Below are positions 36,601-44,941 of a DNA stretch of 64,000 nt, in pieces. Each line of letters begins with the position of its first letter. Within the stretch, counting starts at the first letter, position 1. Where the stretch lies: the NCBI RefSeq assembly GCF_000155975.1, contig NZ_GG730301.1, positions 435,155 through 499,154 on the forward strand. Reading direction: 5' to 3'. A program made the position numbers and the translations under genes. Under the pieces are notes generated by a model, which searched no databases, was not told the origin of the DNA, and was given only the letters and a program-made list of their open reading frames with translations. The stretch is from Citrobacter youngae ATCC 29220 (GTDB lineage Bacteria; Pseudomonadota; Gammaproteobacteria; Enterobacterales; Enterobacteriaceae).

Positions 36601-39082
36601 TATCCGCCGCGAGCACGGTTGACGGCAGACTTTCATTTTGAGCTACGTCTTTTGCGGTGGCTGTTAGCGCTTCGCCATTGGTTTGTGGTGAATTCAGCAA
36701 GGCGATAAATTGCCCGCTGCCGTTGGCGATCCCGGTACCCAGTACGTTACCTGTGACGTCTTTGATGATGACCGTCGACCCCGGCTCCGCCTGACCGCTC
36801 ACGGACTCGCCGTCAGCCGCGACGATCAGTCCTGAAGGGGGGGCTGGCGGAGAAATGTCCGGTACTTTCAGGGTTTCTACAGGGCCAGTATTGGAGGCTT
36901 TATCAGTGACCGAGATCGTCAGCGTTTCGCCATTGGTTTTGGCGGGAGAGATCGCTATTGCGAATGAGCCATCGCTGGCTGCCTTACCGCTTCCTAACAC
37001 ATTGCCCTGGCCGTCTTTAATTACGACCGTGCTGCCGGCTTCGGTGGAGCCTGTCAGCGTGGTTCCCCGATTAATAACTTCCAGGTCTTCCAGCACCGGA
37101 GGTTGGGTGTCGATGTCAACCGCAAAGCTGATGGACTGTCCGCTGGTGCCGAAGTTATTTGTCGCCGTTGCCGTAAAGAGATGATCGCCATCAGGAAGCG
37201 GCTGCGAAGGGGTAAAACTCCACTTGCCATCCCCGTCAGCAATCACCGGCGGGATTGTCGGCATCGGGACGCCGTTGTCATTGATGGTGATAAGACTTCC
37301 TGGTTCAGCTGTGCCGCTGATGGTCGGGCGGTTATCATCTGTAGCATCGCCGTTTTTCAGCGTACCGGTCACGCTCCCGATGTCATCTGAGACGGTAATG
37401 ATGATCGGCTGAGACGGAAATCGAGAGTTTGACGCGGTAAATTGACCAGCAGGTCCGTTGTTACCCGCCTCGTCCTGGATGCGTGTTTCCAGCATTTCAC
37501 CGTGTGTTTTCGCCGGGTTCAGCAGAATACTGAATACGCCATCCTCGCCTGTGACAGCCAAACCGAGGAGATTGTTATCGGTATCATAGATGGAGACGGT
37601 ACTGCCGATTTCCGCATGGCCGGTTACGGTGGTGCCATCTACGGAGACCGAGTCCACCACCGCAGCGGGGGGCGGGCTGGTATCAACGATAATCGTTGGG
37701 GTTATGGCTAACTCGCTGATGTTTCCTGCCCGATCCGTCTGTTGGATCGTGAACGTATGTGAGCCTTCGCTTAACGTTGTGGTAGGGATAAAGCTCCAGC
37801 GGCCGTTGGAGTCAACGACAATGCTACCCAGAATGCTGTCCCCTTCGCGGATGGTGATGGTGTTTCCAGCTTCGCCGCTACCGGAAAGGGTCGGTCTTGC
37901 TTCATCAGTGGGTTTGTTATGGATAAGCAAGCCAGTGATGGATCCTGTTTTATCCATGAGCGCATCAAGTACAGGCGTATCCGGAGTTTGGGTATCAATG
38001 TTGAGCGTGAAGTGGGTTGATTCCCCGCTGCTGCCTTTCAGATTCGTGGCAATGGCCGTAAAGCTGTGCTCGCCGTCAGCCAGAGGCGTGGCGACAGCAA
38101 AACTCCATTTCCCATTTGAATCCACCATGGTGGTACCCGTCTCTTTACCATCCACGTAGATATGGATAGTCGAGCCAGGCGTGCCGGTTCCCTGTAGCGT
38201 TGGGGTATTATCATTGGTGAATTGATTGCTGGCGATGCTTCCAGTTACTGGCGCAAGATCGTCTATAGCTTCAGAAAAAACCGGTGTCATGGGCAGAGGA
38301 ACGTCAGGTGCGTCCACGCCTGCGCTGGCGCTGGTATTGCCTGCCGCATCGGTTGCGGTAACGGTCAGGTGCTCCCCGCTGAGTTTCGGGGGATTAAGAT
38401 CGATCGTGAATTTGCCGTCACTGTCTGCTTTGCCCTGACCAACAATGTTGCCCTGTGCATCTTTGATGACGACGGTACTGTCTGGTTCTGCAAGCCCTGT
38501 CAGCATCGTGCCATCGGGGGAGACAACCAATGTTTCAGGCGGCGTTGGCGGCGTCGTATCTCCGCTATTATTACCGCCAGGGGCGGTGTCTCCACCTGGG
38601 TTTGTTCCCCCACCGGGATTGCCGCTGCCTAATCCATTGTTGCTATTGTTATGTCCGTCGCCGCCGCCAGAAGAAGAGGCGATAGCTGCAATTCCGCCAG
38701 CGGCCGCGATCCCGCCGAGCACCCACGGCCAGACTGCGCCGCCCTGATGACTGCCTTCGGCCGTCATCAGCGGAGTGAGATCGTCCAGGTGCTGAAAGTG
38801 GAAAGCGCCATCAGTATCCTGAACCCACCACAGTGCGCCGTTGCTGTCTTCGAGAACGAGCTGGTTCTGATCATCACCTTTTCCGACGTAGAAATTTTTA
38901 ATGGTGATGGTTTCACCTGAACGGAGTGTGATAACCAGATCCTGATTCACGCGAGTCAGCTGGCTGACCTCCTCACGGGAAACGGATAGTTTCACGATAG
39001 AAGGTGAACTGAGCGTAATTTCAGAGGCTTCAACATTGGTAGACACACCAGTCAACTTTGATACAACGGCGAGTAGACGCAT
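27641..39082 (-). CDS. bapA: Giant repetitive biofilm adhesin BapA
   Basis: A 3813-residue type I secreted adhesin, close to the 3.8 kilo-residue BapA known from Salmonella. Residues 1-115 are the BapA-type prefix domain, followed by a Gly/Ala-rich hydrophobic stretch (118-140) like the retention module of LapA-type adhesins, and a Gly/Asn/Pro-rich linker. From about 180 to 2900 I count 28 Ig-like repeats, each opening with a D-x-x-x-P-x-x-P motif. They come in a short form (about 85 residues) and a longer form with DDxxGxxxG near its start. Cadherin/VCBS-like domains with SFTYTL follow. The last 110 residues hold the type I signal region (GDKIDIHELL, IAIDRDGTGG). It has no N-terminal signal peptide, as expected. 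The start has GGAG 8 bases upstream. In Salmonella bapA is co-regulated with cellulose and curli by CsgD; that is family knowledge. Confidence 0.93.
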   Translation of the reverse strand: MRLLAVVSKLTGVSTNVEASEITLSSPSIVKLSVSREEVSQLTRVNQDLVITLRSGETITIKNFYVGKGDDQNQLVLEDSNGALWWVQDTDGAFHFQHLDDLTPLMTAEGSHQGGAVWPWVLGGIAAAGGIAAIASSSGGGDGHNNSNNGLGSGNPGGGTNPGGDTAPGGNNSGDTTPPTPPETLVVSPDGTMLTGLAEPDSTVVIKDAQGNIVGQGKADSDGKFTIDLNPPKLSGEHLTVTATDAAGNTSASAGVDAPDVPLPMTPVFSEAIDDLAPVTGSIASNQFTNDNTPTLQGTGTPGSTIHIYVDGKETGTTMVDSNGKWSFAVATPLADGEHSFTAIATNLKGSSGESTHFTLNIDTQTPDTPVLDALMDKTGSITGLLIHNKPTDEARPTLSGSGEAGNTITIREGDSILGSIVVDSNGRWSFIPTTTLSEGSHTFTIQQTDRAGNISELAITPTIIVDTSPPPAAVVDSVSVDGTTVTGHAEIGSTVSIYDTDNNLLGLAVTGEDGVFSILLNPAKTHGEMLETRIQDEAGNNGPAGQFTASNSRFPSQPIIITVSDDIGSVTGTLKNGDATDDNRPTISGTAEPGSLITINDNGVPMPTIPPVIADGDGKWSFTPSQPLPDGDHLFTATATNNFGTSGQSISFAVDIDTQPPVLEDLEVINRGTTLTGSTEAGSTVVIKDGQGNVLGSGKAASDGSFAIAISPAKTNGETLTISVTDKASNTGPVETLKVPDISPPAPPSGLIVAADGESVSGQAEPGSTVIIKDVTGNVLGTGIANGSGQFIALLNSPQTNGEALTATAKDVAQNESLPSTVLAADTTAPLAPKDVTVSLDGTSVTGTAEPGSSITITAPNGSTIGTGKTGSDGHFTVPLSPAQTNGETVSVTATDSAKNESPAQTAVAPDITAPDKPIILQVWDDVEGDTGPLTSGQTTNDNRPTLSGTAEAGSTVEIFDNGVSIGLAVMQPNGSWSFTPQSDLGEGKHQLTVVATDAKNNASPATLFELIVDTQSPQMPVITHVTDDKPGIVGSVANNGLTNDNTPTINGTGEPGSLVHLMRDGQLIADITVDNSGAWSYTLPQALSDNTYEFTVTASDSHGNTTNPSAGFTITIDGTPPVAPDFSAILDADDNPIDISKPTNSSQPQLTGSGTAGDTITLYDNGKPIGETTVGEDGSWQFTPPAVLGDGTHELTATASDPAGNEGPKSTSLTLQVDTNAPNAPQILSATIVVGTENVVLANGSITNQETPLLSGTGEPGATITLYNNGIEVDTVPVNPQGKWTYQPTANLSEGLNVITATATDAAGNVSPLSGVYSITIDTVPPAKPDAPLVTDNVAPVIGNVSDNGATNDTTPTFSGKGEPGSTITLYNNGSEIGQTTVGDNGNWSFTPGALAPNTTYVITTTETDIAGNISDPSDPVTLTIDITAPTTPTIEFATDDDGVPESNFINNATTDDNTPVIHGTGEAGSIITLFNGAAILGVATVDSFGNWEFPIASALLDGTYTLTAVAKDAAGNPSDTSNSFTFTVDTVPLQAPVVTEILDDVAPVIGSLSDGSFTNDQTLTINGTAEPGSTVTIYDNNAIIGTANVIDGKWTFTTPALSEATHALTFSAQDGGGNTTAQTPAITITVDITPPPDPTIQTVSPDGTRVSGLADPFATVEIRDASGTLIGTATANNSGEFTVTLSPAQTNGSELTAKATDRAGNASGEVTFDASDSGLPGVPVITAIDDNIGSVQGNILTAGGRTDDTTPTLRGTTETGSTVEVFINDISAGLATVDASGNWTFAVPTLPGEGSYSFTVQATNGNGTGGLSTPIAITVDLTASQQPTIVNAVDDVPGYTGSLANNALTNDPRPTLNGTGEAGATITVFDNNNPIGTTTVDQNGSWSFTPGNPLSNDQHVFTASATDSAGNTGAVSGSFTLTIDAQAPNVPAMTSVIDDNNQPNVSVLPGQVTDDRRPVLNGTGEADATINIFDNGVLLGTTVVAPGGTWSWTVNSDLTEGSHNLTVSATDPAGNTSAASSAWNIVVDVTPPAVPTLTSVVDDQPGLTGNLVSGQLTNDATPTLNGRGEVGATINIWLDGGTTPIGTAIVDGTGAWSFTPGTPLTNGNHTFTLSATDPAGNTSALSGGFTLNVDATPPVAPVITSVADNTAPVIGVVPNGGSTNETRPTITGTGEAGSTIAIYNGASLVGTALVQASGNWSFTPTNALAAGTWNLTAKATDTAGNTGPASDVRSFIIDTTAPAAPVITTVFDDQGPLTGNLSNGQITDDARPTFSGTSEPYATIRIFDNGSLLTEITANSSGNWSYTPAPAMATGNHVITVTAIDAAGNASPASDSFTFVVDTTAPLLPVITLVTDDMAPGIGAITNGQSTNDPTPTFSGTAEAGATITLYENNTVLGTTTVLANGTWSVTTSTLGSGTHTITAVATDAAGNASPPTGGFTLTVDTSAPATPTLATVVDDVAGGAFGNLNNGQTSNDSRPTLNGTAEVGSTVSVYDGNTLLGTTTAGAGGAWTFTPGTPLSDGSHTLTVTATDAAGNNSPATDSFVIIVDTTAPGVPVIVSIIDDVPNITGAVGNGQSTNDTLPTLNGTAEANSTVNIFDNNTLVASVTANASGNWTWTPTAALGQGTHAYTVNATDAAGNVSITSPISSIVVDTLAPGAPTGLTINATGNRVTGTAEAGSTVTITSGNGTVLGTATADGAGSFVVTLSPAQTSGQALLAFAQDKAGNTGVSTGFTAPDTRVPDAPTIVSVVDDFGIYTGIIANGQVTNDALPTLNGTAQANAIISIYNNGALLGTTQADPSGVWSFTPGSNLTEGLHAFTATATNANGTGAASGAATVVVDTLAPNTPTGILSADGGSLTGQAEANSTVTVTIPGAGTYTTTAGSNGVWSLTLPTKQIEGQTLGITATDAAGNTSGPLSITAPILPLSANDNVTSLALTTTATTSSQSYSDYGLLLVGALGNVASVLGNDTAQVQFAIADGGFGNVTIDAAATGIVLSLLSTQEIVVQRFDATLGAWNTIINTAVGDFANLLTLTGSGVTLNLTGLTGGQYRVLTYNTSLLATGSYTSLDVDVHQTSAGVVSGPTVNTGNVMADDVTPTGTTLTSVTDASGKTTVVGASGADIKGQYGTLHINQDGSYRYTLTDTRTAVYGQKESFTYTITQGNNSSSAHLVINLGPAPAATTVIATDNNAALVFDTSVSYVNNGPSAQSGLTVLSVGVGTVLNANLLDDMTNPIIFNVEEGSTRTMTIQGTVGGVTLASTFDLYIYRFNDAIQQFEQYRVQKGWINTLLLNGNSQPLTVTLPGGEYLFVLNTASGISALTGYTLNISQDHTYVVDSTTANTAGNVLTNDIAPPDAVITEVNGVAVSASGNTTINGLYGTLLIDAKGNYTYTLKNGIGADSIKSPDSFVYTLRAQNGDTDTASLNITPTPQVLNAVDDVSGVMAVSTVQDSAAYGSGALGTATIPTLGSKATATGSFDIATNDVLKNATLNFDINTLITVGTLGVTWTITGPGGYTLSGSVPASSISLLGSSIAVSLGNAELTAGHYTVSFTGTMGGLAVGNVSITPNVTGTTWHLNTYDVNTTTVNGNIFDGSDAAGAHDQLSTVHTLLTVNGYNGSTATLNPTGSTSSATIQGHYGSLTMNLDGSYTYTLKPGTTVASMTTKETFTYTLNDQNGHTDTATLTINMNPQLASSSQHDVIIGSAYGDTLIYHLLNANNATGGNNSDNWTNFSLAQGDKIDIHELLSGWNHQASTLGNYVQVTTIGSNTVIAIDRDGTGGTYQSTNLITLENVNTTLNELLQNNHLITGG

Positions 39083-39594
39083 ATGTTCACTCCAGGTGGC
39101 AGGTCGGGAGTATTAATCCGCAACGGCGTGCCGGGCAAAATGAGCAGACAGGTGCCTCGTTCATCATAATGATAAACTTACACATATAATTTCATTGATG
39201 AGGATTACAGGTATCAGCTTCTTAAATAATTAAGTCGTAGTCTGTGCACCAAAATAGTTCTTTCGTATTAGATGATATAGTCAGAAAGAAACCTTTCTGC
39301 AACTTCCGTATATTAAAAATAGATGAGGGCATTTTAAATCGGAATGAGTTAAACGTTTCGATGAGCGAGCTTATTTTTAACTTTATGTAATTGTTGGTGT
39401 TTTTATTTATTTAAATATAATAAACAACAGTGATAATAATGTTATTAGGGTGGTGTTAAATATAACGCGGGAGTGCTTGAAGTTTTATTCTGTTAGGCTA
39501 AGCTTGCCGGCAGTTTAGCGGGGGATTTCGGGCTGAACGATTCAGCAGAAGAAACTATAATTATGGTGAATGTATTGTTCTACTTTCAATAACT
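39083..39594. promoter_or_regulatory. Long AT-rich upstream region of bapA
   Basis: About 510 bases without a gene between smpB and bapA. The right two thirds are strongly AT-rich, fitting H-NS silencing and CsgD-type control of bapA transcription leftward. I cannot point to one promoter with confidence. Confidence 0.45.
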
Positions 39595-39629
39595 AAAAAA
39601 TAAGGACCAGTTTCACAGAGAGAAACTGG
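39595..39629 (-). terminator. Probable smpB terminator
   Basis: An 8-bp stem CCAGTTTC/GAAACTGG (39607-39614 with 39622-39629) is followed leftward by a T-rich run (complement of 39595-39602). It lies 18 bases past the smpB stop. Confidence 0.6.
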
Positions 39630-39646
39630 CCACAGAGAAAATAAGG

Positions 39647-40129
39647 TTATCGCCCGGCATTTTTCATAATACGTGCTTTATCCAACTGCCATTCGCGTTC
39701 TTTCACATCGGAGCGTTTGTCGTGCTGTTTCTTACCTTTTGCAACGCCGATTTTTACTTTACACCAGGCATTCTTCCAGTACAGCGAAAGCGCGACTACG
39801 GTATAACCATCACGATTCATACGACCATACAGAGAGTCGAGCTCGCGCTGGTTTAACAGTAGCTTACGGGTACGGGTGGGATCGCACACCACGTGCGTTG
39901 AGGCAACCGCCATTGGCGTGAAATTGGCGCCAAACAGGAACGCTTCGCCGTCTTTGAGTATGACGTAGCTATCGCCGATGTTGGCTTTACCTGCGCGCAG
40001 AGATTTTACTTCCCAGCCCTGCAGAGCGAGTCCTGCTTCGAACTCTTCTTCAATAAAGTATTCGTGTCGTGCGCGCTTGTTCAGCGCGATTGTGGCTGAG
40101 CCAGGTTTGTGTGCTTTTTTCTTCGTCAT
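39647..40129 (-). CDS. smpB: SsrA-binding protein SmpB
   Basis: A 160-residue OB-fold protein that binds the tRNA-like part of tmRNA and brings it to stalled ribosomes. The start [10 protein letters not shown] at 40129 gives the usual length; an in-frame ATG 39 bases upstream is not expected to be used. Conserved blocks [26 protein letters not shown] and [24 protein letters not shown] are present, with the basic tail [10 protein letters not shown] that enters the mRNA channel. In E. coli smpB is next to ssrA; here the 16-kb bap operon separates them. Confidence 0.97.
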   Translation of the reverse strand: MTKKKAHKPGSATIALNKRARHEYFIEEEFEAGLALQGWEVKSLRAGKANIGDSYVILKDGEAFLFGANFTPMAVASTHVVCDPTRTRKLLLNQRELDSLYGRMNRDGYTVVALSLYWKNAWCKVKIGVAKGKKQHDKRSDVKEREWQLDKARIMKNAGR

Positions 40130-40283
40130 AATGCCGCTCAGTATAGGTAATCTGGAATCGAAAAACACCCCATTTCATCCAGCGGGGCGCAAGGCGCTAT
40201 CTTAGCACGAGTTGGGCTATAGCGTTTTTTTTAGCGAGTGATAAATGGTATTATTTGTGTGATTGATATTGATGGAAATTGTT

Positions 40284-40727
40284 ATGCCTCAGATTAGCCG
40301 GACCGCTTTAGTACCTTACAGTGCGGAACAGATGTATCAGTTAGTGAATGATGTTAAATCCTATCCCCAGTTTTTGCCGGGCTGCACCGGTAGCCGCATA
40401 CTGGAGTCGACGCCGGGACAAATGACGGCCGCTGTGGATGTCTCGAAAGCAGGGATTAGCAAAACGTTCACCACGCGTAATCAACTGACCAGTAACCAGA
40501 GCATCCTGATGCATCTGGTCGACGGACCGTTCAAAAAACTTATAGGCGGCTGGAAGTTTACGCCGTTGAGCCAGGAAGCGTGCCGCATTGAATTTCACCT
40601 CGATTTTGAGTTCACCAATAAGTTAATCGAGCTGGCGTTTGGCCGCATCTTTAAAGAGCTGGCTTCCAATATGGTGCAGGCCTTCACGGTTCGCGCGAAA
40701 GAGGTTTACAGTGTCAGCGTCGGCTAA
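40284..40727 (+). CDS. ratA: RatA, ribosome association toxin / START-like protein
   Basis: A 147-residue protein of the polyketide cyclase/START-like (SRPBCC) fold, formerly YfjG. The typical N terminus [33 protein letters not shown] is intact. In E. coli RatA binds 50S subunits and blocks 70S formation; mitochondrial relatives (Coq10) bind ubiquinone, so the main role remains debated. I choose ATG at 40284 (GGAAA 8 bases upstream). It is transcribed away from smpB and overlaps ratB by 17 bases. Confidence 0.93.
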   Translation: MPQISRTALVPYSAEQMYQLVNDVKSYPQFLPGCTGSRILESTPGQMTAAVDVSKAGISKTFTTRNQLTSNQSILMHLVDGPFKKLIGGWKFTPLSQEACRIEFHLDFEFTNKLIELAFGRIFKELASNMVQAFTVRAKEVYSVSVG

Positions 40728-41007
40728 AATTGTCGTTGAAGTGGCATACGCACAGCCCGAAAAACAGTATTTACAGCGCGTAACGCTGCAGCAGGGCGCA
40801 ACGGTGGAAGAGGCGATTCGCGCTTCCGGGCTGCTGGAGTTACGCAATGATATCGATCTCAGCAAAAATAAAGTGGGTATCTATAGCCGTCCGGTAAAGC
40901 TTGCGGATGTTCTGCATGACGGCGATCGGGTGGAGATCTACCGGCCGCTGATTGCCGATCCGAAAGAGTTACGCAGGCAGCGAGCAGAGAAATCCGCTAA
41001 AAAATAA
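40711..41007 (+). CDS. ratB: RatB / RnfH-family protein
   Basis: A 98-residue ubiquitin-like fold protein of the UPF0125/RnfH family. The start is GTG at 40711, preceded by AAAGAGG 6 bases upstream, inside the end of ratA. The body ([18 protein letters not shown] to [13 protein letters not shown]) matches E. coli YfjF closely. Its function is unknown; despite the name it has not been shown to be an antitoxin of RatA. Confidence 0.9.
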   Translation: MSASAKIVVEVAYAQPEKQYLQRVTLQQGATVEEAIRASGLLELRNDIDLSKNKVGIYSRPVKLADVLHDGDRVEIYRPLIADPKELRRQRAEKSAKK

Positions 41008-41015
41008 CAGACAAT

Positions 41016-41044
41016 AAAAAAGGTGCTCATTGAGCACCTTTTTT
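41016..41044. terminator. Bidirectional terminator, ratB and bamE
   Basis: The stem AGGTGCTCA/TGAGCACCT at 41021-41039 has A and T runs on both sides and separates two converging genes. Confidence 0.9.
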
Positions 41045-41056
41045 GATCCCCCAAAC

Positions 41057-41401
41057 CTACTTGTTGTCAGTCAGGGCCGGTTTGTTGTCAATATTGGTCA
41101 ACACACCGCTGCTGTTAAAGGTCAGCGTCAGCGTTTGCTGGGTTACGCCTTCATGCCCGGGTTGCTGACGGAACACATAGAACCAGGTGTTAGTGCCAAA
41201 AGGATCGGACATCAACGGTGTACCCAGAGCATAAGCAACCTGCTGTTGCGTCATACCTGTACGCACTTTGGCGACATCGGTCGGTGTCAGATAGTTTCCC
41301 TGGTTGATGTCAGGGCGGTAAACCACTCGCTCCAGAGTGGAACAGCCTGCAGTCAACATCAGTAGTACTGCTGCAGCAGCAGTCAGCGTTTTACAGCGCA
41401 T
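41057..41401 (-). CDS. bamE: Outer-membrane assembly lipoprotein BamE
   Basis: A 114-residue lipoprotein (formerly SmpA/OmlA). The signal peptide ends in the lipobox LTAGC, Cys20. The SmpA/OmlA fold follows ([32 protein letters not shown]). It belongs to the Bam complex that folds beta-barrel proteins into the outer membrane; bamD of the same complex is at 58267 in this window. Confidence 0.96.
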   Translation of the reverse strand: MRCKTLTAAAAVLLMLTAGCSTLERVVYRPDINQGNYLTPTDVAKVRTGMTQQQVAYALGTPLMSDPFGTNTWFYVFRQQPGHEGVTQQTLTLTFNSSGVLTNIDNKPALTDNK

Positions 41402-41550
41402 AGTGATTTGATTCCTTTTCGGGCCCGAGCAGTACGCGGCTCATATGTAATATGCCGATGATAATAGACCTTTCACCACTTTAAAACCTTTTGCTGTTGG
41501 GTCAGTCGGCGATTTTATGTTGAACTCAGACCTTAACAAGGGAAAAAAGT

Positions 41551-43212
41551 TTATGCTGCCAGCAGTTCTTTTGCGTTTGCGAGAGTATTGCGCGTGACTT
41601 CGCTCCCGCCAAGTAAGCGGGCGAGTTCCTGCAGACGCGAGCGTTTATCAAGCGGCTGCATGCGTGTTTCCGTCATTGAACCGTCAGTTTCTTTGCTGAC
41701 GTAGAAATGTTGATGACCACAGCCAGCAACCTGCGGCAGGTGAGTGACGCACATCACCTGGGTTGACTCCCCTAGCTGACGCAGCATTTTACCGACCACG
41801 GCCGCAGTAGGGCCGCTGATGCCGACATCAACCTCATCGAAAATCAGCGCCGGGGTTTCCATTTTACGTGCGGTAATGACCTGAATAGCCAGCGCGATGC
41901 GCGACAGCTCGCCGCCGGAAGCGACTTTCGCAATCGGCTGTAATGGCTGACCCGGGTTAGTGGTAACTTTAAACTCTACGCGATCGGCGCCGTCTGCGTT
42001 CAGATGGTGTTCTTCAAATTTCACATCAATGCAAAAGAGGCCATGCGGCATCGAAAGAGTATGCATACTCTCGGTAATGAGTTGTCCCAGTTCCTGGGCG
42101 TAATGCTGGCGCTGTAGGTGCAGCTTTTTGGCTGTTTCCAGCGCCTGCTGGTGGTGATTGTTCACCGCCAGCGTTAAGGTTTCGAGCGAGTCGGCCTGAT
42201 CGTCCAGCTGCTGTTGTTCATCCAGCAGAGACTGATAGAACTGCGGCAGCGCTTCCGGGGAGACATGATGCTTACGTGCCAACGAGATTTGCTTCGAAAT
42301 ACGCTGCTCAAGTTCGAACAAACGGTTAGGGTCTAAGTCCAGACGCTCGCAATAGTGACGTAGTTCATCGCTGGCTTCGCTGAGCTGAATGGTTGCCTCT
42401 TCCAGCATATCCAGGATACCGGAAAGTTTGCCGTCCATGCCTGCCAGTTCAGTGACCAGGTGCTTCGCGGTGTACAGTTGGCTTTGGAGATTGACGTCTT
42501 CGCCATCCGCCAGGATAGCCAGCGCCTGTTGGCTGGTGGTGAGCAATTGTCCGCTGTTAGCCAGACGCTTGTACTCTTCGTCGATTTGCTCAAATTCGCC
42601 CGGCTGTGGGTTGAATTCGTTCAGTTCTTTTAACTGGTATTGCAACAGTTCCGCCCGGGCGGCGCGCTCCTGGCTCTGTTGCTGATGATGGGCCAGATCG
42701 CGGCAGCTCTGATGCCACCGCTGGTAGCGCGCGGCCATTTCCTGGGTCAAGGAGGCTTCATTGGCGTAACCATCAAGCAGGGACTTTTGGTGTTCGGATT
42801 TAGTCAGAAGCTGATGCGCATGCTGGCCGTGGATTTGAATCAGCAGCTGGCCCAGCTCGCGCAGCTGTGACAGCGGAACGGCGGTACCGTTAATAAAGCC
42901 ACGGGAGCGGCCGTCGCTGCTGATAACGCGACGCAGCAAGCACTCACGGCCTTCCTCAAGCTGATTTTCTTCCAGCCAGCGCAGGGCCGCAGGCGTGTCT
43001 TTTAAGGCGAAACGGGCGCAGAGGTCGGCTCGCGTAGCGCCTGCGCGCACCATGTCAGCCTCTGCGCGCCCGCCCAGACACAAACCGAGAGCATCAATGG
43101 CAATGGACTTACCCGCACCGGTCTCACCGGTAATGACGGTCATTCCGTTCTGGAAATCGATCTCAAGTTCACGAACGATAGCAAAATTGCTGATGGTCAG
43201 TTGTGCCAACAT
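41551..43212 (-). CDS. recN: DNA repair protein RecN
   Basis: A 553-residue SMC-like ATPase acting in double-strand break repair. Walker A GETGAGKS is at residues 29-36, a long coiled coil fills about 155-360, and the C-terminal half holds the ABC signature SGGELSR and Walker [13 protein letters not shown]. Length equals the E. coli protein. Two LexA boxes lie upstream, consistent with strong SOS induction. Confidence 0.97.
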   Translation of the reverse strand: MLAQLTISNFAIVRELEIDFQNGMTVITGETGAGKSIAIDALGLCLGGRAEADMVRAGATRADLCARFALKDTPAALRWLEENQLEEGRECLLRRVISSDGRSRGFINGTAVPLSQLRELGQLLIQIHGQHAHQLLTKSEHQKSLLDGYANEASLTQEMAARYQRWHQSCRDLAHHQQQSQERAARAELLQYQLKELNEFNPQPGEFEQIDEEYKRLANSGQLLTTSQQALAILADGEDVNLQSQLYTAKHLVTELAGMDGKLSGILDMLEEATIQLSEASDELRHYCERLDLDPNRLFELEQRISKQISLARKHHVSPEALPQFYQSLLDEQQQLDDQADSLETLTLAVNNHHQQALETAKKLHLQRQHYAQELGQLITESMHTLSMPHGLFCIDVKFEEHHLNADGADRVEFKVTTNPGQPLQPIAKVASGGELSRIALAIQVITARKMETPALIFDEVDVGISGPTAAVVGKMLRQLGESTQVMCVTHLPQVAGCGHQHFYVSKETDGSMTETRMQPLDKRSRLQELARLLGGSEVTRNTLANAKELLAA

Positions 43213-43240
43213 AGCTGTTTTCCTGTATGAAAAACCATAA

Positions 43241-43278
43241 CTGTAATTACATACAGTATAAACTGGTTTTTTATACAG
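43241..43278 (-). promoter_or_regulatory. Two LexA (SOS) boxes of recN
   Basis: CTGTAATTACATACAG at 43241-43256 and CTGGTTTTTTATACAG at 43263-43278 both fit CTG-N10-CAG. They lie 29-66 bases before the recN start and overlap its promoter. Confidence 0.9.
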
Positions 43279-43297
43279 TAAAGGGGTTGGCGTTAAA

Positions 43298-44176
43298 TTA
43301 GAATAATTTTTTTGACCAGCCTAGTTTGGTGCTTAATGTGTTGAAATAGCTGTAATCTTTCGGATGTATCAGATTCAGATGATAATCACAGCGGCGAATC
43401 AATACGTCTTCACCTTCCTGTATCGGCAGGGCGATTTGGCTGTCGCAGCTGATCTCCAGATCGTTACGGCGATGCGAGAAACGCAGACGAATGGTGCTGC
43501 TGCTATTGATTACCAACGGACGCGCGGAAAGCGTATGCGGGAACATCGGCACCAGCGTAATGGCATCCAGAGAAGGCGTCAGGATTGGGCCTCCGGCAGA
43601 GAGCGAGTAGGCGGTAGAGCCGGTAGGCGTGGAGATAATTAGCCCGTCCGAACGCTGAGAGAAGGCAAAGATTTCATCGATATACACTTCGAACTCAATC
43701 ATGTGCGCCACTTTCCCGGGATGCAGCACAACTTCGTTGATTGCGGTGCTGATGCGCTTCTGGCAATCCTGTTGGCATACCTGGGCTTCGAGCAAAAAGC
43801 GCTTTTCGCTGATGTAGTGGCCTTCCAGCACGTCGGCTAACTGTTGATGGGCATTGTCGGGATCAAGGTCGGTCAGGAAACCAAGGTTACCGCGGTTAAT
43901 CCCGATAACCTTAATGTCATAACGTGCCAGGGTGCGCGCGGCGCCCAGCATATTGCCGTCGCCGCCGACGACCACGGCGAGATCTGCCTGCTGGCCAATC
44001 TCCGCGAGCGTACCGGTTTTCACGTTTTTCAGCTGCAGCTCGTGGGCGATTTGCTGCTCCACGATAACCTCATAACCTTTGGTGCACAGCCAACGGTAGA
44101 GCATTTCATGTGTTGTCAGTGCAGTGGGGTGACGTGGATGCCCCACAATGCCAATACACTTGAAATGTTTGTTCAT
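43298..44176 (-). CDS. nadK: NAD kinase
   Basis: A 292-residue kinase that makes NADP from NAD and ATP. The start [17 protein letters not shown] at 44176 gives the known length; the upstream open frame is not coding. The GGDGN motif ([16 protein letters not shown], about 71-75), NEVVLH and the glycine-rich [16 protein letters not shown] loop are intact. It is divergent from grpE. Confidence 0.97.
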   Translation of the reverse strand: MNKHFKCIGIVGHPRHPTALTTHEMLYRWLCTKGYEVIVEQQIAHELQLKNVKTGTLAEIGQQADLAVVVGGDGNMLGAARTLARYDIKVIGINRGNLGFLTDLDPDNAHQQLADVLEGHYISEKRFLLEAQVCQQDCQKRISTAINEVVLHPGKVAHMIEFEVYIDEIFAFSQRSDGLIISTPTGSTAYSLSAGGPILTPSLDAITLVPMFPHTLSARPLVINSSSTIRLRFSHRRNDLEISCDSQIALPIQEGEDVLIRRCDYHLNLIHPKDYSYFNTLSTKLGWSKKLF

Positions 44177-44224
44177 TTTCTCGAGGTCCTTGTAACGAAG
44201 ATTAGTGACAATGTGAGTACTTCC

Positions 44225-44252
44225 CTTGAAACCCTGAATCTTATCCCCATAA
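44225..44252 (+). promoter_or_regulatory. Sigma-32 heat-shock promoter of grpE
   Basis: CTTGAAA at 44225-44231 and CCCCATAA at 44245-44252 are 13 bases apart, matching the sigma-32 consensus. The grpE start lies 46 bases downstream. Confidence 0.92.
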
Positions 44253-44297
44253 TAATCCAGGTTAGCGAGATGAATGCGAAAAAACGCGGAGAAATTC

Positions 44298-44891
44298 ATG
44301 AGTAGTAAAGAACAGAAAACGCCTGAGGGGCAAGCCCCGGAAGAAATTATCATGGATCAGCACGAAGAAGTTGAGGCGGTTGAACCAGACGCTTCTGCTG
44401 AGCAGGTGGATCCGCGCGATGAAAAAATTGCGAATCTGGAAGCCCAGCTTGCTGAGGCCGAAACTCGCGAGCGCGACAGCGTGTTGCGTATCAAAGCGGA
44501 AATGGAAAACCTGCGTCGTCGTACCGAACTGGACGTAGAAAAAGCGCATAAATTTGCGCTGGAAAAATTCGTCAACGAGCTGCTGCCGGTGCTGGATAGC
44601 CTGGATCGCGCGCTGGAAGTGGCGGACAAAGACAATGAAGCAATGGCGGCGATGATTGAAGGTATTGAGCTGACCCGTAAGTCAATGCTGGATGTTGTGG
44701 CGAAGTTTGGCGTTCAGGTGGTTGCGGATATCGATGTGCCGATGGACCCGAACGTGCACCAGGCCATTGCAATGGTAGAGTCTGACGACGTTGCTGCCGG
44801 TAATGTGCTGATGGTAATGCAGAAAGGTTATACCCTGAACGGCCGTACTATCCGCGCGGCGATGGTTTCCGTGGCGAAAGCCAAAGGCTAA
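44298..44891 (+). CDS. grpE: Nucleotide exchange factor GrpE
   Basis: A 197-residue co-chaperone that drives ADP release from DnaK. The start [12 protein letters not shown] at 44298 matches the family length; an upstream in-frame ATG is ignored. A charged N-terminal tail and a long helix (about 40-90) lead to the conserved [18 protein letters not shown] and the beta domain [14 protein letters not shown]. It is transcribed from the sigma-32 promoter just upstream. Confidence 0.97.
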   Translation: MSSKEQKTPEGQAPEEIIMDQHEEVEAVEPDASAEQVDPRDEKIANLEAQLAEAETRERDSVLRIKAEMENLRRRTELDVEKAHKFALEKFVNELLPVLDSLDRALEVADKDNEAMAAMIEGIELTRKSMLDVVAKFGVQVVADIDVPMDPNVHQAIAMVESDDVAAGNVLMVMQKGYTLNGRTIRAAMVSVAKAKG

Positions 44892-44897
44892 TCCGTC

Positions 44898-44935
44898 TTC
44901 AGGCCGGGTAATGCTCATGCACTACCCGGCCTGAA
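44898..44935. terminator. Hairpin between converging grpE and yfjD
   Basis: A perfect 13-bp stem (TTCAGGCCGGGTA at 44898-44910 with 44923-44935) separates the two genes. T runs are short, but the stem is strong. Confidence 0.7.
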
Positions 44936-44941
44936 TTACGC

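Noticed and set aside
27900..38900. Many long open frames on the plus strand opposite bapA
   Set aside because: They are shadows of a highly repetitive, high-GC coding sequence; none has a ribosome site and their content repeats with the Ig-like units.
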